From Desulfobacterales bacterium (GTDB taxonomy: Bacteria > Desulfobacterota > Desulfobacteria > Desulfobacterales > Desulfosalsimonadaceae), in contig JAXHNP010000002.1 of assembly GCA_034520365.1 (NCBI GenBank), forward strand, positions 434,001 through 498,000: a stretch of DNA of 64,000 nucleotides, read 5' to 3'. Shown here in pieces: positions 45,249-55,691 of this stretch; the first letter of the stretch is position 1; every line of letters starts with the position of its first letter. The notes under the pieces were generated by a model. It was not told the DNA's origin and searched no databases. It saw only the letters and a program-made list of their open reading frames with translations. The translations under genes and the position numbers were made by a program.

Positions 45249-46211
45249 CTAATAGATTTCCGTTCTGATCAACTTCTCGTTCTGATACAAAAAAACCGCC
45301 GCATCAAAATGCCGGGGCACCATGACCCATATCTCCCGGCCGGGGGCCATTAATTCATCATAAATAACACTTGAGGTGCCAAACGCGTTTAACTCAACCC
45401 GGATATGCTGCTTTAAAATACCGGGCGGTAGCTGATGGCGGAAAAGCACCTCCCCGTTATCGCTATATGACGAATCCGGCCCCTTTTTGCGGTGCCAGCG
45501 GTTAACCGACAGATCAACTTCCTGATCCGGCTGCACATGATAGCCTGAAAAGGGTTTCTGATCAATAATGATATTGGCCGCCTGATCCTCATGGTAAACC
45601 GAACGGATTTCACCAAGGGTCAAGCCGTATTGTTCAATGATCTGAACCGCCTCCTCAAGCCCCATGCCTTCTATATCAGGCATGACATATTCCGTCGGCC
45701 GCGGTCCCAGGCTGATCAATAGATCAACCGGTTCGTTCCGCTTAACAGGTCTGCCGGCAGCCGGCGTATGGGCGATCACATAATCCTTCTTGATGGTTTG
45801 GCTGTAGGTGCGGGTGATTACGCCGGATTCAATGCCGTTGTTTGCCAGAATCACTTCCGCCTGCTGCCGGGGAAGATCCGTCAGGTTCGGCATAGCCAAA
45901 GTCTGCGAGCCTTTGGAAAGCACCACCTTGACATCCCGGCCCTTTTTAATCATGGTGCCGGGCTCCGGGTCCTGATAGATCACATGATGGCGCGGTACCT
46001 CAGGGCTGTATTCCGAGCCCCTGACTTTTGTGTTAAGCCCCAGATCAGACAACAGTTCCAGAACATTGATGGCATTTTTACCTTCAAGCTCCGGCACCAC
46101 CACGGTCTCTTCACTTTCAATCACCAGGGTGAGCGTCAGATAGGCACTGATGCCGGCAATACCGAAAAAAACAGCCATCAGGAAAAAAAATTTAAGAATT
46201 GAGCGCGTCAT
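45249..46211 (-). CDS. Membrane-anchored PASTA-domain protein
   Basis: A 320-residue protein. The single N-terminal membrane segment is at about residues 7-30 (FFFLMAVFFGIAGISAYLTL). Three PASTA domains lie at about 38-245 (VVVPELEGKNAINVLELL, AMPNLTDLPRQQAEVIL, VMPDIEGMGLEEAVQII). A unique C-terminal tail follows. PASTA domains bind muropeptides in kinases and penicillin-binding proteins. There is no kinase or transpeptidase domain here, so it is probably an envelope accessory protein. Its stop overlaps the rsmB gene region by one base. Confidence 0.85.
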   Translation of the reverse strand: MTRSILKFFFLMAVFFGIAGISAYLTLTLVIESEETVVVPELEGKNAINVLELLSDLGLNTKVRGSEYSPEVPRHHVIYQDPEPGTMIKKGRDVKVVLSKGSQTLAMPNLTDLPRQQAEVILANNGIESGVITRTYSQTIKKDYVIAHTPAAGRPVKRNEPVDLLISLGPRPTEYVMPDIEGMGLEEAVQIIEQYGLTLGEIRSVYHEDQAANIIIDQKPFSGYHVQPDQEVDLSVNRWHRKKGPDSSYSDNGEVLFRHQLPPGILKQHIRVELNAFGTSSVIYDELMAPGREIWVMVPRHFDAAVFLYQNEKLIRTEIY

Positions 46212-47587
46212 TATCGTCTTTTCAGCCTGGCGGCAAAAAAACCGTCCATATCGTGAATATGCGGCAGGCTTCTGAAAAATCCGCTGCCGTCAAAAATAGG
46301 CTGAATGTTTCCCAACTCGCCCTGATCCGGGGCCTGCAATTCAAATTGCGGATGCTTTTCCAGAAAAATTTCAACCACCCGGTCTGTCTCTTCAGGTTCC
46401 ATGCTGCATACCGCATACACCAGAACACCGGACGGGGCAACCCATTGCGATACCGCATCCAAATACCGCAGCTGCCGGTCCGCAAATCTCTTTAACTCTT
46501 TTTTGCGGGCCGCCCATTTGATATCCGGATTGCGCCGAATCACACCGAGCCCGGAGCAGGGCGCATCCAGAAGAACCCGATCAAACCGTGAATCCTGTGG
46601 CGGGCGGTCAGGTTTGTTCAGATCCATTCGGCATACGCTCACATTGCGAATTTCAAGCCTTGCCATCTCATCGGTCAGTCTTTCAAGCTTTTCAATGTCC
46701 TTGTCAATGGCCAGAATACGACCGGTATCTCCCATCAGTTGGGCAATATGGCCGGTTTTGCCGCCCAATCCGGCACATGCGTCAAGAATATTTTCATTCG
46801 GTTTCGGGCCAAGAAGATGGGTCACCACCTGTGCGGCTTCATCCTGAACAGTAAAAAACCCCTCCTGAAACGGCGGCAGATGATCGATGGGCGCAGCAGG
46901 GCCAATAAAAGAAAGGCCGGCGGGCGCGTATTCGGTTTCAAAAACCCGCTCACACATCCCGGAAAGCGTGTTGCGCAATTCATCCCGGCTGATTTTTAAT
47001 GTATTGACCCTTACGGTTACCGGCGGGATCTCGTTCATGGCCGCACAGAGCCGGCGGGTTCTTTCAAGCCCGTATCGATTGGCCCAGCGGTGGACCAGCC
47101 AGTCCGGAAAAGACTGGCTGATGGCCAGGGCTGAAACCGGATCCGCCGGCAGGATCGATTGGATATCTGCCGGCCGGTTCCGGAGCGTGTTTCTTAAAAG
47201 CCCGTTGACAAACCGGCTTGATTTAAGGGAGACGAATCGCTTGGCCATCTCAACCGCGGTATTGACGGATGCGAAATCCGGCACCCGATCCAGATAAAAA
47301 ATCTGAAACAGGGCAATGCGCAGGATATTTCGGATTTCCGGCGATATCCTGGCCGGGGGCAGGGCGGCATGCTGTTTAATCAGCTGGTCGAGAAGGCGGC
47401 GCCGGCGCATCACCCCGAAAACAATGGCATTTGCCAGGCGCCGGTCTTCGGCTGAGAGATCCGCCTGGTCGCCGGCAAATCTTTCCATGACCGTATCCAG
47501 CATATCATCGCTTCGCGCCAGATGATTTAAAATATCCAGGGCGAGTTTTCTGGCGGCTATGTCATCTCCTGTTGGCTCAGGCATCAT
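46211..47587 (-). CDS. rsmB: 16S rRNA m5C967 methyltransferase RsmB
   Basis: A 458-residue enzyme. An N-terminal NusB-like domain (about 1-140) is followed by a Rossmann methyltransferase domain with the SAM loop DACAGLGGKTGHIAQ and the two cysteine motifs DAPCSGLGVIRRNP and VCSMEPEE, which hold the release and catalytic cysteines of RNA m5C methyltransferases. It modifies 16S rRNA at C967. It is encoded downstream of fmt with a 10-bp gap, a conserved def-fmt-rsmB order. Confidence 0.93.
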   Translation of the reverse strand: MMPEPTGDDIAARKLALDILNHLARSDDMLDTVMERFAGDQADLSAEDRRLANAIVFGVMRRRRLLDQLIKQHAALPPARISPEIRNILRIALFQIFYLDRVPDFASVNTAVEMAKRFVSLKSSRFVNGLLRNTLRNRPADIQSILPADPVSALAISQSFPDWLVHRWANRYGLERTRRLCAAMNEIPPVTVRVNTLKISRDELRNTLSGMCERVFETEYAPAGLSFIGPAAPIDHLPPFQEGFFTVQDEAAQVVTHLLGPKPNENILDACAGLGGKTGHIAQLMGDTGRILAIDKDIEKLERLTDEMARLEIRNVSVCRMDLNKPDRPPQDSRFDRVLLDAPCSGLGVIRRNPDIKWAARKKELKRFADRQLRYLDAVSQWVAPSGVLVYAVCSMEPEETDRVVEIFLEKHPQFELQAPDQGELGNIQPIFDGSGFFRSLPHIHDMDGFFAARLKRR

Positions 47588-47597
47588 AAGCTGCTGA

Positions 47598-48539
47598 TTA
47601 TTTGAGTACGGCGCCTTCAGGTATATGCATGCCGCTTAAAAAATCGCCGACTGGCAATCGTTTGCCCCCGGCGGCCTGAAGTTCGAGAAGGGATAGGGCC
47701 TCTTGGCCTGCGGCAATGCGAAGTTCCTTTGAAAAGCCGGGAATCACGGTGCCGGGTACGGCCGCGCGGGTGGCGGGCCGCACTTCTGCTTTGAATATGT
47801 TCAAACGGAGGTCCTCATAAAAGCAGTGCGCAAGCGGCCATGGATTCATGCCGCGGATCTGCCGCTCAATATGCTCGGCCGGCTGCGACCAGTCAATCCG
47901 GCCGTCTGCTTTTTTAAGCATGGGCGCATAGCTCGCTTCGCCGTGATTTTGCGGCACAGGCTGCAATGTACCGGCTTGCAGCGCGGCAATGGTTTGCTTG
48001 AGAAGCGCGCCCCCGGCTTGCGCCAGGCGGTCATGGAGCGTGCCTGCCGTGTCATCCGGATGTATCGGCGTCTCTGATGCCATCAGGATCTCGCCGGTGT
48101 CAAGGCCGGCATCCATTAGCATGGTGGTTACCCCGGTCTTTTTCTCCCCGTTTATGACCGCCCACTGGATCGGGGCCGGCCCCCGGTATTTGGGCAAGAG
48201 CGAGGCATGGACATTGATTGCCCCGTATGGGGGAATCTCAAGGACGCGTTTGGGCAGGATGTGACCAAAGGCCACAACAACCAGTATATCCGGATGATGC
48301 TCAGCTATCGCCTGATAAAAGGCGTCTGACTTGGTCGCCTCCGGCTGCAATATCTGCAAACCCAAATTTTCGGCGGCTTTTTTTACCGGGGGGGAGGTTA
48401 GCTTGCGCCCCCGGCCTTTGGGCCGATCCGGCCGGGTAACCACGAGCGGAATCCGGCAGCCGAAATCAGCGAGGGCGGCAAGGGCAGGGACCGCAAAATC
48501 CGGCGTGCCCATGAATATGATGCTGGGTTTATGCTTCAC
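47598..48539 (-). CDS. fmt: Methionyl-tRNA formyltransferase
   Basis: A 313-residue enzyme that formylates initiator Met-tRNA using 10-formyl-tetrahydrofolate. It has IIFMGTPDFAVPAL at the N-terminus, NVHASLLPKYRGPAPIQWA (folate and catalytic region) and MDAGLDTGEIL. A C-terminal OB-like domain is present. It overlaps def by 11 bp. Confidence 0.95.
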   Translation of the reverse strand: MKHKPSIIFMGTPDFAVPALAALADFGCRIPLVVTRPDRPKGRGRKLTSPPVKKAAENLGLQILQPEATKSDAFYQAIAEHHPDILVVVAFGHILPKRVLEIPPYGAINVHASLLPKYRGPAPIQWAVINGEKKTGVTTMLMDAGLDTGEILMASETPIHPDDTAGTLHDRLAQAGGALLKQTIAALQAGTLQPVPQNHGEASYAPMLKKADGRIDWSQPAEHIERQIRGMNPWPLAHCFYEDLRLNIFKAEVRPATRAAVPGTVIPGFSKELRIAAGQEALSLLELQAAGGKRLPVGDFLSGMHIPEGAVLK

Positions 48540-49041
48540 TGTGCTTTAAGGCCTTTTTACGCTTCTTTTTATACAATTCCCGTTTTAACGGGCTGATCCG
48601 GTCAATAAACAGGATGCCGCGCAAGTGATCGATCTCATGCTGAAGAATCACCGAAAGCAGGCCATTGGCATTGATTCGGACCGCTTTTCCGGTCCGGTCA
48701 AGCCCTTCGACCACCACACTTTCCGCCCGCTTTACATCTGAGCGAAAATCCGGAACGCTCAGGCAGCCTTCATTCTCCGAAACGGTTTCGCCCTCGCTGG
48801 AAATAATTTTTGGATTAATCAAGGTTTTATAATTTCTTTTGTCGGGATCCGCGTAAGGATCGTAGACGATGATGCTCTCATCAATACCCGCTTGAATCGC
48901 GGCAAGCCCCACGCCCGGCGCCTGGTACATGGTTTCAGCCATATTTTCAATGATTTCCTGAACCCTGTCATCTATTGTTTCCACATTTTGGGTCGGCTGG
49001 CGCAGAAAATCATCGGGATAAGTTAAAATTTCAAGGATCAT
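48529..49041 (-). CDS. def: Peptide deformylase
   Basis: A 170-residue metalloenzyme that removes the formyl group from new proteins. All three motifs are present: GVGLAAIQAG, EGCLSVP and HEIDHL (the metal-binding HExxH). It belongs to the type I bacterial class. A basic tail (ELYKKKRKKALKHS) closes the protein. It is the first gene of the def-fmt-rsmB block, 34 bp after ribF. Confidence 0.95.
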   Translation of the reverse strand: MILEILTYPDDFLRQPTQNVETIDDRVQEIIENMAETMYQAPGVGLAAIQAGIDESIIVYDPYADPDKRNYKTLINPKIISSEGETVSENEGCLSVPDFRSDVKRAESVVVEGLDRTGKAVRINANGLLSVILQHEIDHLRGILFIDRISPLKRELYKKKRKKALKHSEA

Positions 49042-49075
49042 AATGCTATTCCCCTGCGTTTATATCATGCCCAGA

Positions 49076-50014
49076 TCAGAGATCAGACAGGATCTGTCTG
49101 GCATGGTCACAATCTTTGCTGATCTGATCGTGCAGCTCATCAATGCCGGCAAATTTCTTTTCATCCCGGATGCGCCGGATGAAATTCACCCGGATGGCTT
49201 CGCCGTAAATATTCTGCTTAAAGTCAAATATATACACTTCAACCGTGAAGAGGTGATCATCAAAAGTGGGCGCGTATCCGATGTTGGCCACACCCTTGTA
49301 TTTGGTTTTCCGCCATTCCACGATGACAGCGTATACCCCCGTCTTGGGGCAGAGTTCGTCAATCAGCTTAATGTTGGCGGTAGGAAACCCTAACATCGGG
49401 CCGCCGCGCTGGCGGCCGGTGACCACTTCGCCGCGAATCTGGTAATACCGGCCAAGCAGGTGCCTGGCGTCTTCCACCCGGCCTTCTGTTACAATCTCGC
49501 GCACCCGGGTACTGCTGATCCTTTCCAGATATTGATGTGAAATCGGGATCCAGTCGGCAACGATCACTTCAATGCCATACTGATCGGCCCGCTGTTGCAA
49601 AAACGCCACACTGCCTTCCCGGTTTATGCCGAATTTATAGTCTTTGCCGATGACAATCGCCTTCATTCCGATTTTTTGAATCAACAGGTCCTCGACAAAT
49701 GTCTCAGCAGTGATTGCGGCAAACTCCCGGTTAAACGGGATACACACCAGCACATCGATGCCGGTCTGCTCAATCAGTTCGATTTTCTGCTCATATAGTG
49801 TGATCAGGGGCGGAGAGCCGTTGCTGCTAAGCACCTTCATGGGATGGGGCTCAAAGGTAATGGCAACAGATGTTCCGTTAATCGTTTCCGCATGCTCAAT
49901 AACCTGGTGGAGAATGGCCTGGTGTCCCTTATGCACCCCGTCAAAATTACCGATCGTAATCACCGCGTTCGGGTAAGGCGCTTTTATCTCATCCAGGTCT
50001 GTAATCAGTTCCAT
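49076..50014 (-). CDS. ribF: Bifunctional riboflavin kinase / FAD synthetase
   Basis: 312 residues from the ATG at 50014; a TTG two codons upstream is less likely. The FAD synthetase nucleotidyltransferase domain has IGNFDGVHKGHQAIL and SSTRVRE. The C-terminal riboflavin kinase domain has GRQRGGPMLGFPTANI and GVYAVIVEWR. It converts riboflavin to FMN and then FAD. Confidence 0.95.
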   Translation of the reverse strand: MELITDLDEIKAPYPNAVITIGNFDGVHKGHQAILHQVIEHAETINGTSVAITFEPHPMKVLSSNGSPPLITLYEQKIELIEQTGIDVLVCIPFNREFAAITAETFVEDLLIQKIGMKAIVIGKDYKFGINREGSVAFLQQRADQYGIEVIVADWIPISHQYLERISSTRVREIVTEGRVEDARHLLGRYYQIRGEVVTGRQRGGPMLGFPTANIKLIDELCPKTGVYAVIVEWRKTKYKGVANIGYAPTFDDHLFTVEVYIFDFKQNIYGEAIRVNFIRRIRDEKKFAGIDELHDQISKDCDHARQILSDL

Positions 50015-50049
50015 GGTCAATTTATCCAGTATTTTTTAAAATTATGATA

Positions 50050-50078
50050 TTGACAGCCGACGGAAAAAAATATATATA
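50050..50078 (+). promoter_or_regulatory. Putative promoter of tRNA-Leu
   Basis: TTGACA and TATATA are separated by 17 bp, 41 bp upstream of the tRNA. This is a near-consensus sigma-70 match, expected for a tRNA gene. Confidence 0.65.
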
Positions 50079-50119
50079 AAAAAACTTAACTCAAATCAAT
50101 CCCTGATTTGAGTGCTCGT

Positions 50120-50206
50120 GCCGAAGTGGCGGAATTGGTAGACGCGCTAGGTTCAGGGTCTAGTGGGGGTTACCCCGTGGGAGTTCAAATCTCCCCTTCG
50201 GCACCA
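50120..50206 (+). tRNA. tRNA-Leu (CAG)
   Basis: The 87-base gene folds as a class II tRNA. The acceptor stem GCCGAAG pairs with CTTCGGC, discriminator A, and CCA is encoded at 50204-50206. The D-arm is GGCGGAATTGGTAGACGC, the anticodon loop is TTCAGGG, a long variable arm follows, and the T-loop is GTTCAAATC. Its antisense strand forms the end of the overlapping Mut7-C gene. Confidence 0.97.
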
Positions 50207-50755
50207 TATTCCCTTCAGATCAAGCCTTTTAACAACTTCTTTCACCTGTGATGCGGGGATAGATGCCTTAATCAGAAGGATCCGGTCAAAGGCTTTTTCT
50301 GCTGCAAACCCGGAATCCTGGGTCAGCAAGATCCAACCATCTTTATTCAACTGTTCAACATCTTCTTTCGAAGTTTCCCGCGAGCGGCTAAGCACATCAA
50401 ATCCCATGGATCGAAGCCCCTCGGCCAATCCATTGAGATCCTGATCAGTTATGAATTTAGGGCGCCGCAGGGGCGAGCGACGGATTCGGGAGGCGTTGGA
50501 TATGTCCAGGGATTCAAAAACCGGATAAATCGCTATCCGGTCTCGGTTTTCAAGCAAACGGTCAAGCGCCGCCGAACGACCGTTCACCAGAATCAAATCC
50601 ACCTGAGCTTCCGGAATTTCAAGCCGCGAAAGAAGACATCGGACATCGGCGCCAGCTTCCAAATTCACCGAGAAATCCGTTTTCCGGTGGACTGCGGGCA
50701 AATAGGCATTCAACTCCTCATAAGCCCTTACTGTGACTGAAATATGTTGCTTCAT
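50153..50755 (-). CDS. ThiS-like + Mut7-C (PIN-like RNase) protein, 3' end replaced by the tRNA-Leu gene
   Basis: 200 codons. A ubiquitin/ThiS-like domain is at 1-80 (VNLEAGADVRCLL, ILVNGRSAALDRLL). A Mut7-C RNase-like domain is at about 98-180, with FITDQDLNGLAEGLRSMGFDV and ILLTQDSGFAAEKAF. The normal family continues into a CxxC zinc ribbon after this. Here the frame leaves the domain at KRLDLKGIW and reads the tRNA antisense (CRRGDLNSHGVTPTRP) to a stop at 50153. The ribbon is thus missing and the junction lies within about 7 bp of the tRNA 3' end. The shortened protein may still fold. Loss by a recombination event at the tRNA is the simplest explanation. Confidence 0.75.
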   Translation of the reverse strand: MKQHISVTVRAYEELNAYLPAVHRKTDFSVNLEAGADVRCLLSRLEIPEAQVDLILVNGRSAALDRLLENRDRIAIYPVFESLDISNASRIRRSPLRRPKFITDQDLNGLAEGLRSMGFDVLSRSRETSKEDVEQLNKDGWILLTQDSGFAAEKAFDRILLIKASIPASQVKEVVKRLDLKGIWCRRGDLNSHGVTPTRP

Positions 50756-50890
50756 AGGGAGAGCCGCTGAATTTTAAAGAGGAAATAATTGTCCGGATAT
50801 GTCCAGTATGCTATATGTCTAACGTGCCATATACAGGCTTGGAAATAAAAAACGGGGCCTGGTGCATGACCGTACCCCGTTTGTTTTTTG

Positions 50891-50967
<77 letters not shown>

Positions 50968-50981
50968 TTAATGTTTGATTG

Positions 50982-51010
50982 CATATACGTGAATGAAAAA
51001 ATGATGTCAA
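50982..51010 (-). promoter_or_regulatory. Putative promoter of tRNA-Arg
   Basis: On the minus strand TTGACA and TATATG are separated by 17 bp, 14 bp upstream of the tRNA 5' end. This distance leaves a short leader. Confidence 0.6.
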
Positions 51011-51122
51011 TATTAACTTTTGTGTATTAACTTTTGTGCTGTTGCCCCTTGACGCTTTATTTGAACGATAATATGTCACTCGCCGGCTTTTATAGTATAA
51101 ATTATACGTTACCAAGCAAGTC

Positions 51123-52924
<1,802 letters not shown>

Positions 52925-52944
52925 TTGTGACCTGACAATTAATT

Positions 52945-52973
52945 TTGACATCCTTGACAAGCGGGATTAGAAT
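52945..52973 (+). promoter_or_regulatory. Putative promoter of tRNA-Pro
   Basis: TTGACA and TAGAAT are separated by 17 bp, just after the purA stop and 54 bp upstream of the tRNA. Confidence 0.55.
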
Positions 52974-53027
52974 TAAATTTTTAATTGACAGTGGGAATTT
53001 TATGCCATAAAAATGGCTACCAAATGT

Positions 53028-53104
53028 CGGGACGTGGCTCAGTCTGGAAGAGCACAGCGTTCGGGACGCTGGGGTCGCAGGTTCAAATCCTGCCGTCCCG
53101 ACCA
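53028..53104 (+). tRNA. tRNA-Pro (CGG)
   Basis: 77 bases including the encoded CCA. The acceptor stem CGGGACG pairs with CGTCCCG, and the gene begins with the C typical of tRNA-Pro. The anticodon stem CAGCG/CGCTG encloses the loop TTCGGGA (CGG), and the T-loop is GGTTCAAATCC. Confidence 0.97.
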
Positions 53105-53310
53105 TTTTTATTCACACATCCTGTCTTCCCATTCTATAGTCCACCACCATTATGTTTTTTTCGGATCCATAATGCCTGATGGGCTGTAGGTCACACACAG
53201 GCGATGTATGGATTCGGAGAGTTTGGTGCTTTTCCCCAGAAAACGCCGTCACACACGGATTTGCCAAAACATAATAGTATAATAAGATTTAAGATTAAGG
53301 AGGATGTTTT

Positions 53311-54354
53311 ATGCGGATCATAGCCAATACAGTGATCATTCTAAGCCTTGCGTTTCTGCTGGCCTCGCCGGCCTGCACGGCAGATGAAAAAGAGGCCAAA
53401 ACAGAAGAGCAGTCGGGCAGCTATATAGCTATCGTCAACGGGGAAAAAATCCCTCAGCAAACACTCGACCAGAAACTTGAGCTGATCAAAAAGCGGGCCG
53501 CCAGCTCCGGCCAGCAGCTGGATGCACAGCGTCTGGCCAGCATCAAGGAGGATATGGTTAATAACATTGTCGAAAAGGAGCTGCTTTATCAGAAAAGCCA
53601 GGAGCTTGGCATGGAAGTTGACCCAGGCACCATTGACTCCCAGATGGACCAGTTCAAGCAGCAGTTTCCGGATGAAGAGCAATACAAACAGCAGCTCTCC
53701 GCCCTGGGCTACACCGAAGAGCTGCTCCGCAGCGAAATCAAAAAAAACATGGCCATACAAAAATTGATTGAGCAGGAAATTGCGTCCAATATCAATATCA
53801 CTGAAGACGAAATAAAGGCTTACTACGAAAACAATCCGGAGCAGTTCAAAACTCCGGAGCAGGTAAAAGCCCGTCATATTCTGATAAAAACGGATGAAAA
53901 GGCGGATAAAGCCGAAAAGCAGGCAGCCAAGGAAAAGATCAAAGAGCTTGAAGAACGGATTGAAGGGGGCGAGAAATTTTCAGAAGTCGCCAAAGAAGAA
54001 TCCGAATGTCCGAGCAGCGAGCGGGGGGGCGACCTCGGCTATTTCAGCAAAGGCCAGATGGTCAAACCCTTTGAAGAAGCGGCTTTTTCTCTGGCGGTCG
54101 GTGATGTCAGCGATATCGTGGAAACCCGGTTCGGCTACCATCTGATCAAGGCAGAGGACAAGAAAGAGGCTTCCAAGAAAACCTTTGACGAGGTAAAAGA
54201 TCAAATCAGACAGCAGCTTGAACAGCAGAAAGTCAAAGAACAGCTGCCCAGCTATGTTGAAAATCTTAAAGAGGCCGGCGATGTTGAAATCAATATGCCC
54301 GAAACCAGCAGCCCAAGCCCGGAGATGACCGGCTCCATGCCCTCTGTAGAGTAA
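53311..54354 (+). CDS. SurA/PrsA-like parvulin peptidyl-prolyl isomerase
   Basis: A 347-residue secreted chaperone. A signal peptide is at about 1-24 (VIILSLAFLLASPACTADE); the cysteine there is not in a clear lipobox. A SurA_N-like chaperone region (about 35-165) is rich in Gln and Lys. A parvulin domain (about 185-290) has VKARHILIKTDEKA, GGDLGYFSKGQMVKPFEEAAF and TRFGYHLIKAEDK. It probably helps fold outer-membrane or secreted proteins in the periplasm, relevant in a cell with type II secretion. A strong AGGAGG site precedes the ATG. A terminator follows. Confidence 0.9.
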   Translation: MRIIANTVIILSLAFLLASPACTADEKEAKTEEQSGSYIAIVNGEKIPQQTLDQKLELIKKRAASSGQQLDAQRLASIKEDMVNNIVEKELLYQKSQELGMEVDPGTIDSQMDQFKQQFPDEEQYKQQLSALGYTEELLRSEIKKNMAIQKLIEQEIASNINITEDEIKAYYENNPEQFKTPEQVKARHILIKTDEKADKAEKQAAKEKIKELEERIEGGEKFSEVAKEESECPSSERGGDLGYFSKGQMVKPFEEAAFSLAVGDVSDIVETRFGYHLIKAEDKKEASKKTFDEVKDQIRQQLEQQKVKEQLPSYVENLKEAGDVEINMPETSSPSPEMTGSMPSVE

Positions 54355-54683
54355 ACGCCGAGGGCATTTAAGGGGACTCAGAAAATTTTAGCCCGTAGGT
54401 TACTTAAAAGCGCCGATATTCAAATTAAACGGAATATCGGCGCTTTATTATTTTTTCTTTAAGTATTACATGAAATTTTAAGGTCATGCTGCGCTTACCG
54501 CAGGGCTTAAAATACCTTGCAAAAAATGCCGGTTGATTTAAAATTTGACCTAAATTGAGCGATTTTCAAGTTCGCCGCAGATACAAGGAAAATGACGGCG
54601 AGCTATAGTTGCCTATGCGAGACATTATTTGACGCAGTAGATGCGGTGAAATTGGAAATCCCGGAAGGAAGGAGTCGCGACAT
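54355..54683. other. Intergenic region between the isomerase and fabH-like genes
   Basis: 329 bp without a gene. It holds the terminator at 54405-54458. The right part (about 54540-54670) looks like a degenerate intergenic repeat of the kind that occurs in related genomes, but I have no second copy in this window to confirm it. A ribosome site (GGAAGGAGTCGC) closes it. Confidence 0.5.
54405..54458 (+). terminator. Rho-independent terminator
   Basis: An approximately 16-bp stem (AAAGCGCCGATATTC with GAATATCGGCGCTTT, loop AAATTAAACG) is followed by ATTATTTTTTC. This is a strong match to an intrinsic terminator ending the isomerase transcript. Confidence 0.85.
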
Positions 54684-55691
54684 ATGACAAGAGCAGTGAT
54701 TAAATCCACAGGCCGTTGTTTACCGGACAGGGTGGTCACCAACCATGATTTAACCCAGTGGATGGAAACCTCGGATGAATGGATTGTGCAGCGGACCGGC
54801 ATTCAAGAGCGGCGATGGGTTCCCGAAGAAGGCAATGTCGGGGCCTCCGACCTGGGGCTTGAGGCTTCCAAAATCGCCCTTGAGCGGGCTGGCTGGACGC
54901 CTGAAGACATTGACCTCATCATCTTTGCCACGCTTAGTCCGGATATCTTCTTCCCCGGTTCCGGATGCCTGCTTCAGCATAAGCTGGGCCTTAAACAAAC
55001 ACCGGCCCTGGACATCCGGCAGCAGTGCACCGGATTTTTATACGGCCTCGAAATCGCGGACGCCTATATCCGAAGCGGCATGGCCCAGCGGGTCTTGCTG
55101 GTGGGCGCGGAAGTGCACAGCACCGGCCTTGACCTCTCCACCGAGGGCCGGGATGTGACCGTAATTTTCGGGGACGGCGCAGGCGCCGTGTGTGTGGAAG
55201 CATTAGAAACGGAAGAACCGGTGGGTGTTCTTTCCTCCTGCCTGCATGCCCAGGGGGAATATGCCGAGTCTCTGATGTTGGAACTCCCGGCTTCACGCAA
55301 CAATCCCCGGATTACAGAAGATGGCATGAAAGAGCGGCGGCATTACCCCACAATGGACGGCTCCCGGATTTTCAAACTTGCGGTCAAACGGCTGCCTGAG
55401 GTCACCATGAAAGCGCTGGAAAAAGCCGGACTCTCTTTGGCTGATGTGGACATGATTTTTCCGCATCAGGCCAATCTCAGAATCAACCAGTTCTACCAGA
55501 AGGCCCTGGAACTTCCGGATGACAAAATGTTTAACAATATCCAGCGCTACGGCAACACCACCGCCGGGACGATTCCGATAGCCCTTGACGAGGCATTGGA
55601 GCAGAATCTGTTAAAGAAAAACGCCACCCTTGTCTTCTCCGGCCTGGGCGCGGGTGTGACATGGGGCGCCATGATCTACCGCATGCCTTAA
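54684..55691 (+). CDS. 3-oxoacyl-[ACP] synthase III-type condensing enzyme
   Basis: A 335-residue FabH-family thiolase-fold enzyme. The catalytic triad is visible as Cys115 (QQCTGF), His261 (PHQANLRI) and Asn291 (YGNTTAGTI). The family makes the first carbon-carbon bond in fatty-acid synthesis from acetyl-CoA and malonyl-ACP. It stands alone rather than in a fab cluster, so a more specialised role (for example a different starter) is possible. It converges with pgi, overlapping by 4 bp. Confidence 0.88.
   Translation: MTRAVIKSTGRCLPDRVVTNHDLTQWMETSDEWIVQRTGIQERRWVPEEGNVGASDLGLEASKIALERAGWTPEDIDLIIFATLSPDIFFPGSGCLLQHKLGLKQTPALDIRQQCTGFLYGLEIADAYIRSGMAQRVLLVGAEVHSTGLDLSTEGRDVTVIFGDGAGAVCVEALETEEPVGVLSSCLHAQGEYAESLMLELPASRNNPRITEDGMKERRHYPTMDGSRIFKLAVKRLPEVTMKALEKAGLSLADVDMIFPHQANLRINQFYQKALELPDDKMFNNIQRYGNTTAGTIPIALDEALEQNLLKKNATLVFSGLGAGVTWGAMIYRMP

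Noticed and set aside
53105-53310. Direct repeats of GTCACACAC between tRNA-Pro and the isomerase gene
   Set aside because: Two 9-bp copies are within chance expectation, and no terminal repeats or duplication accompany them.
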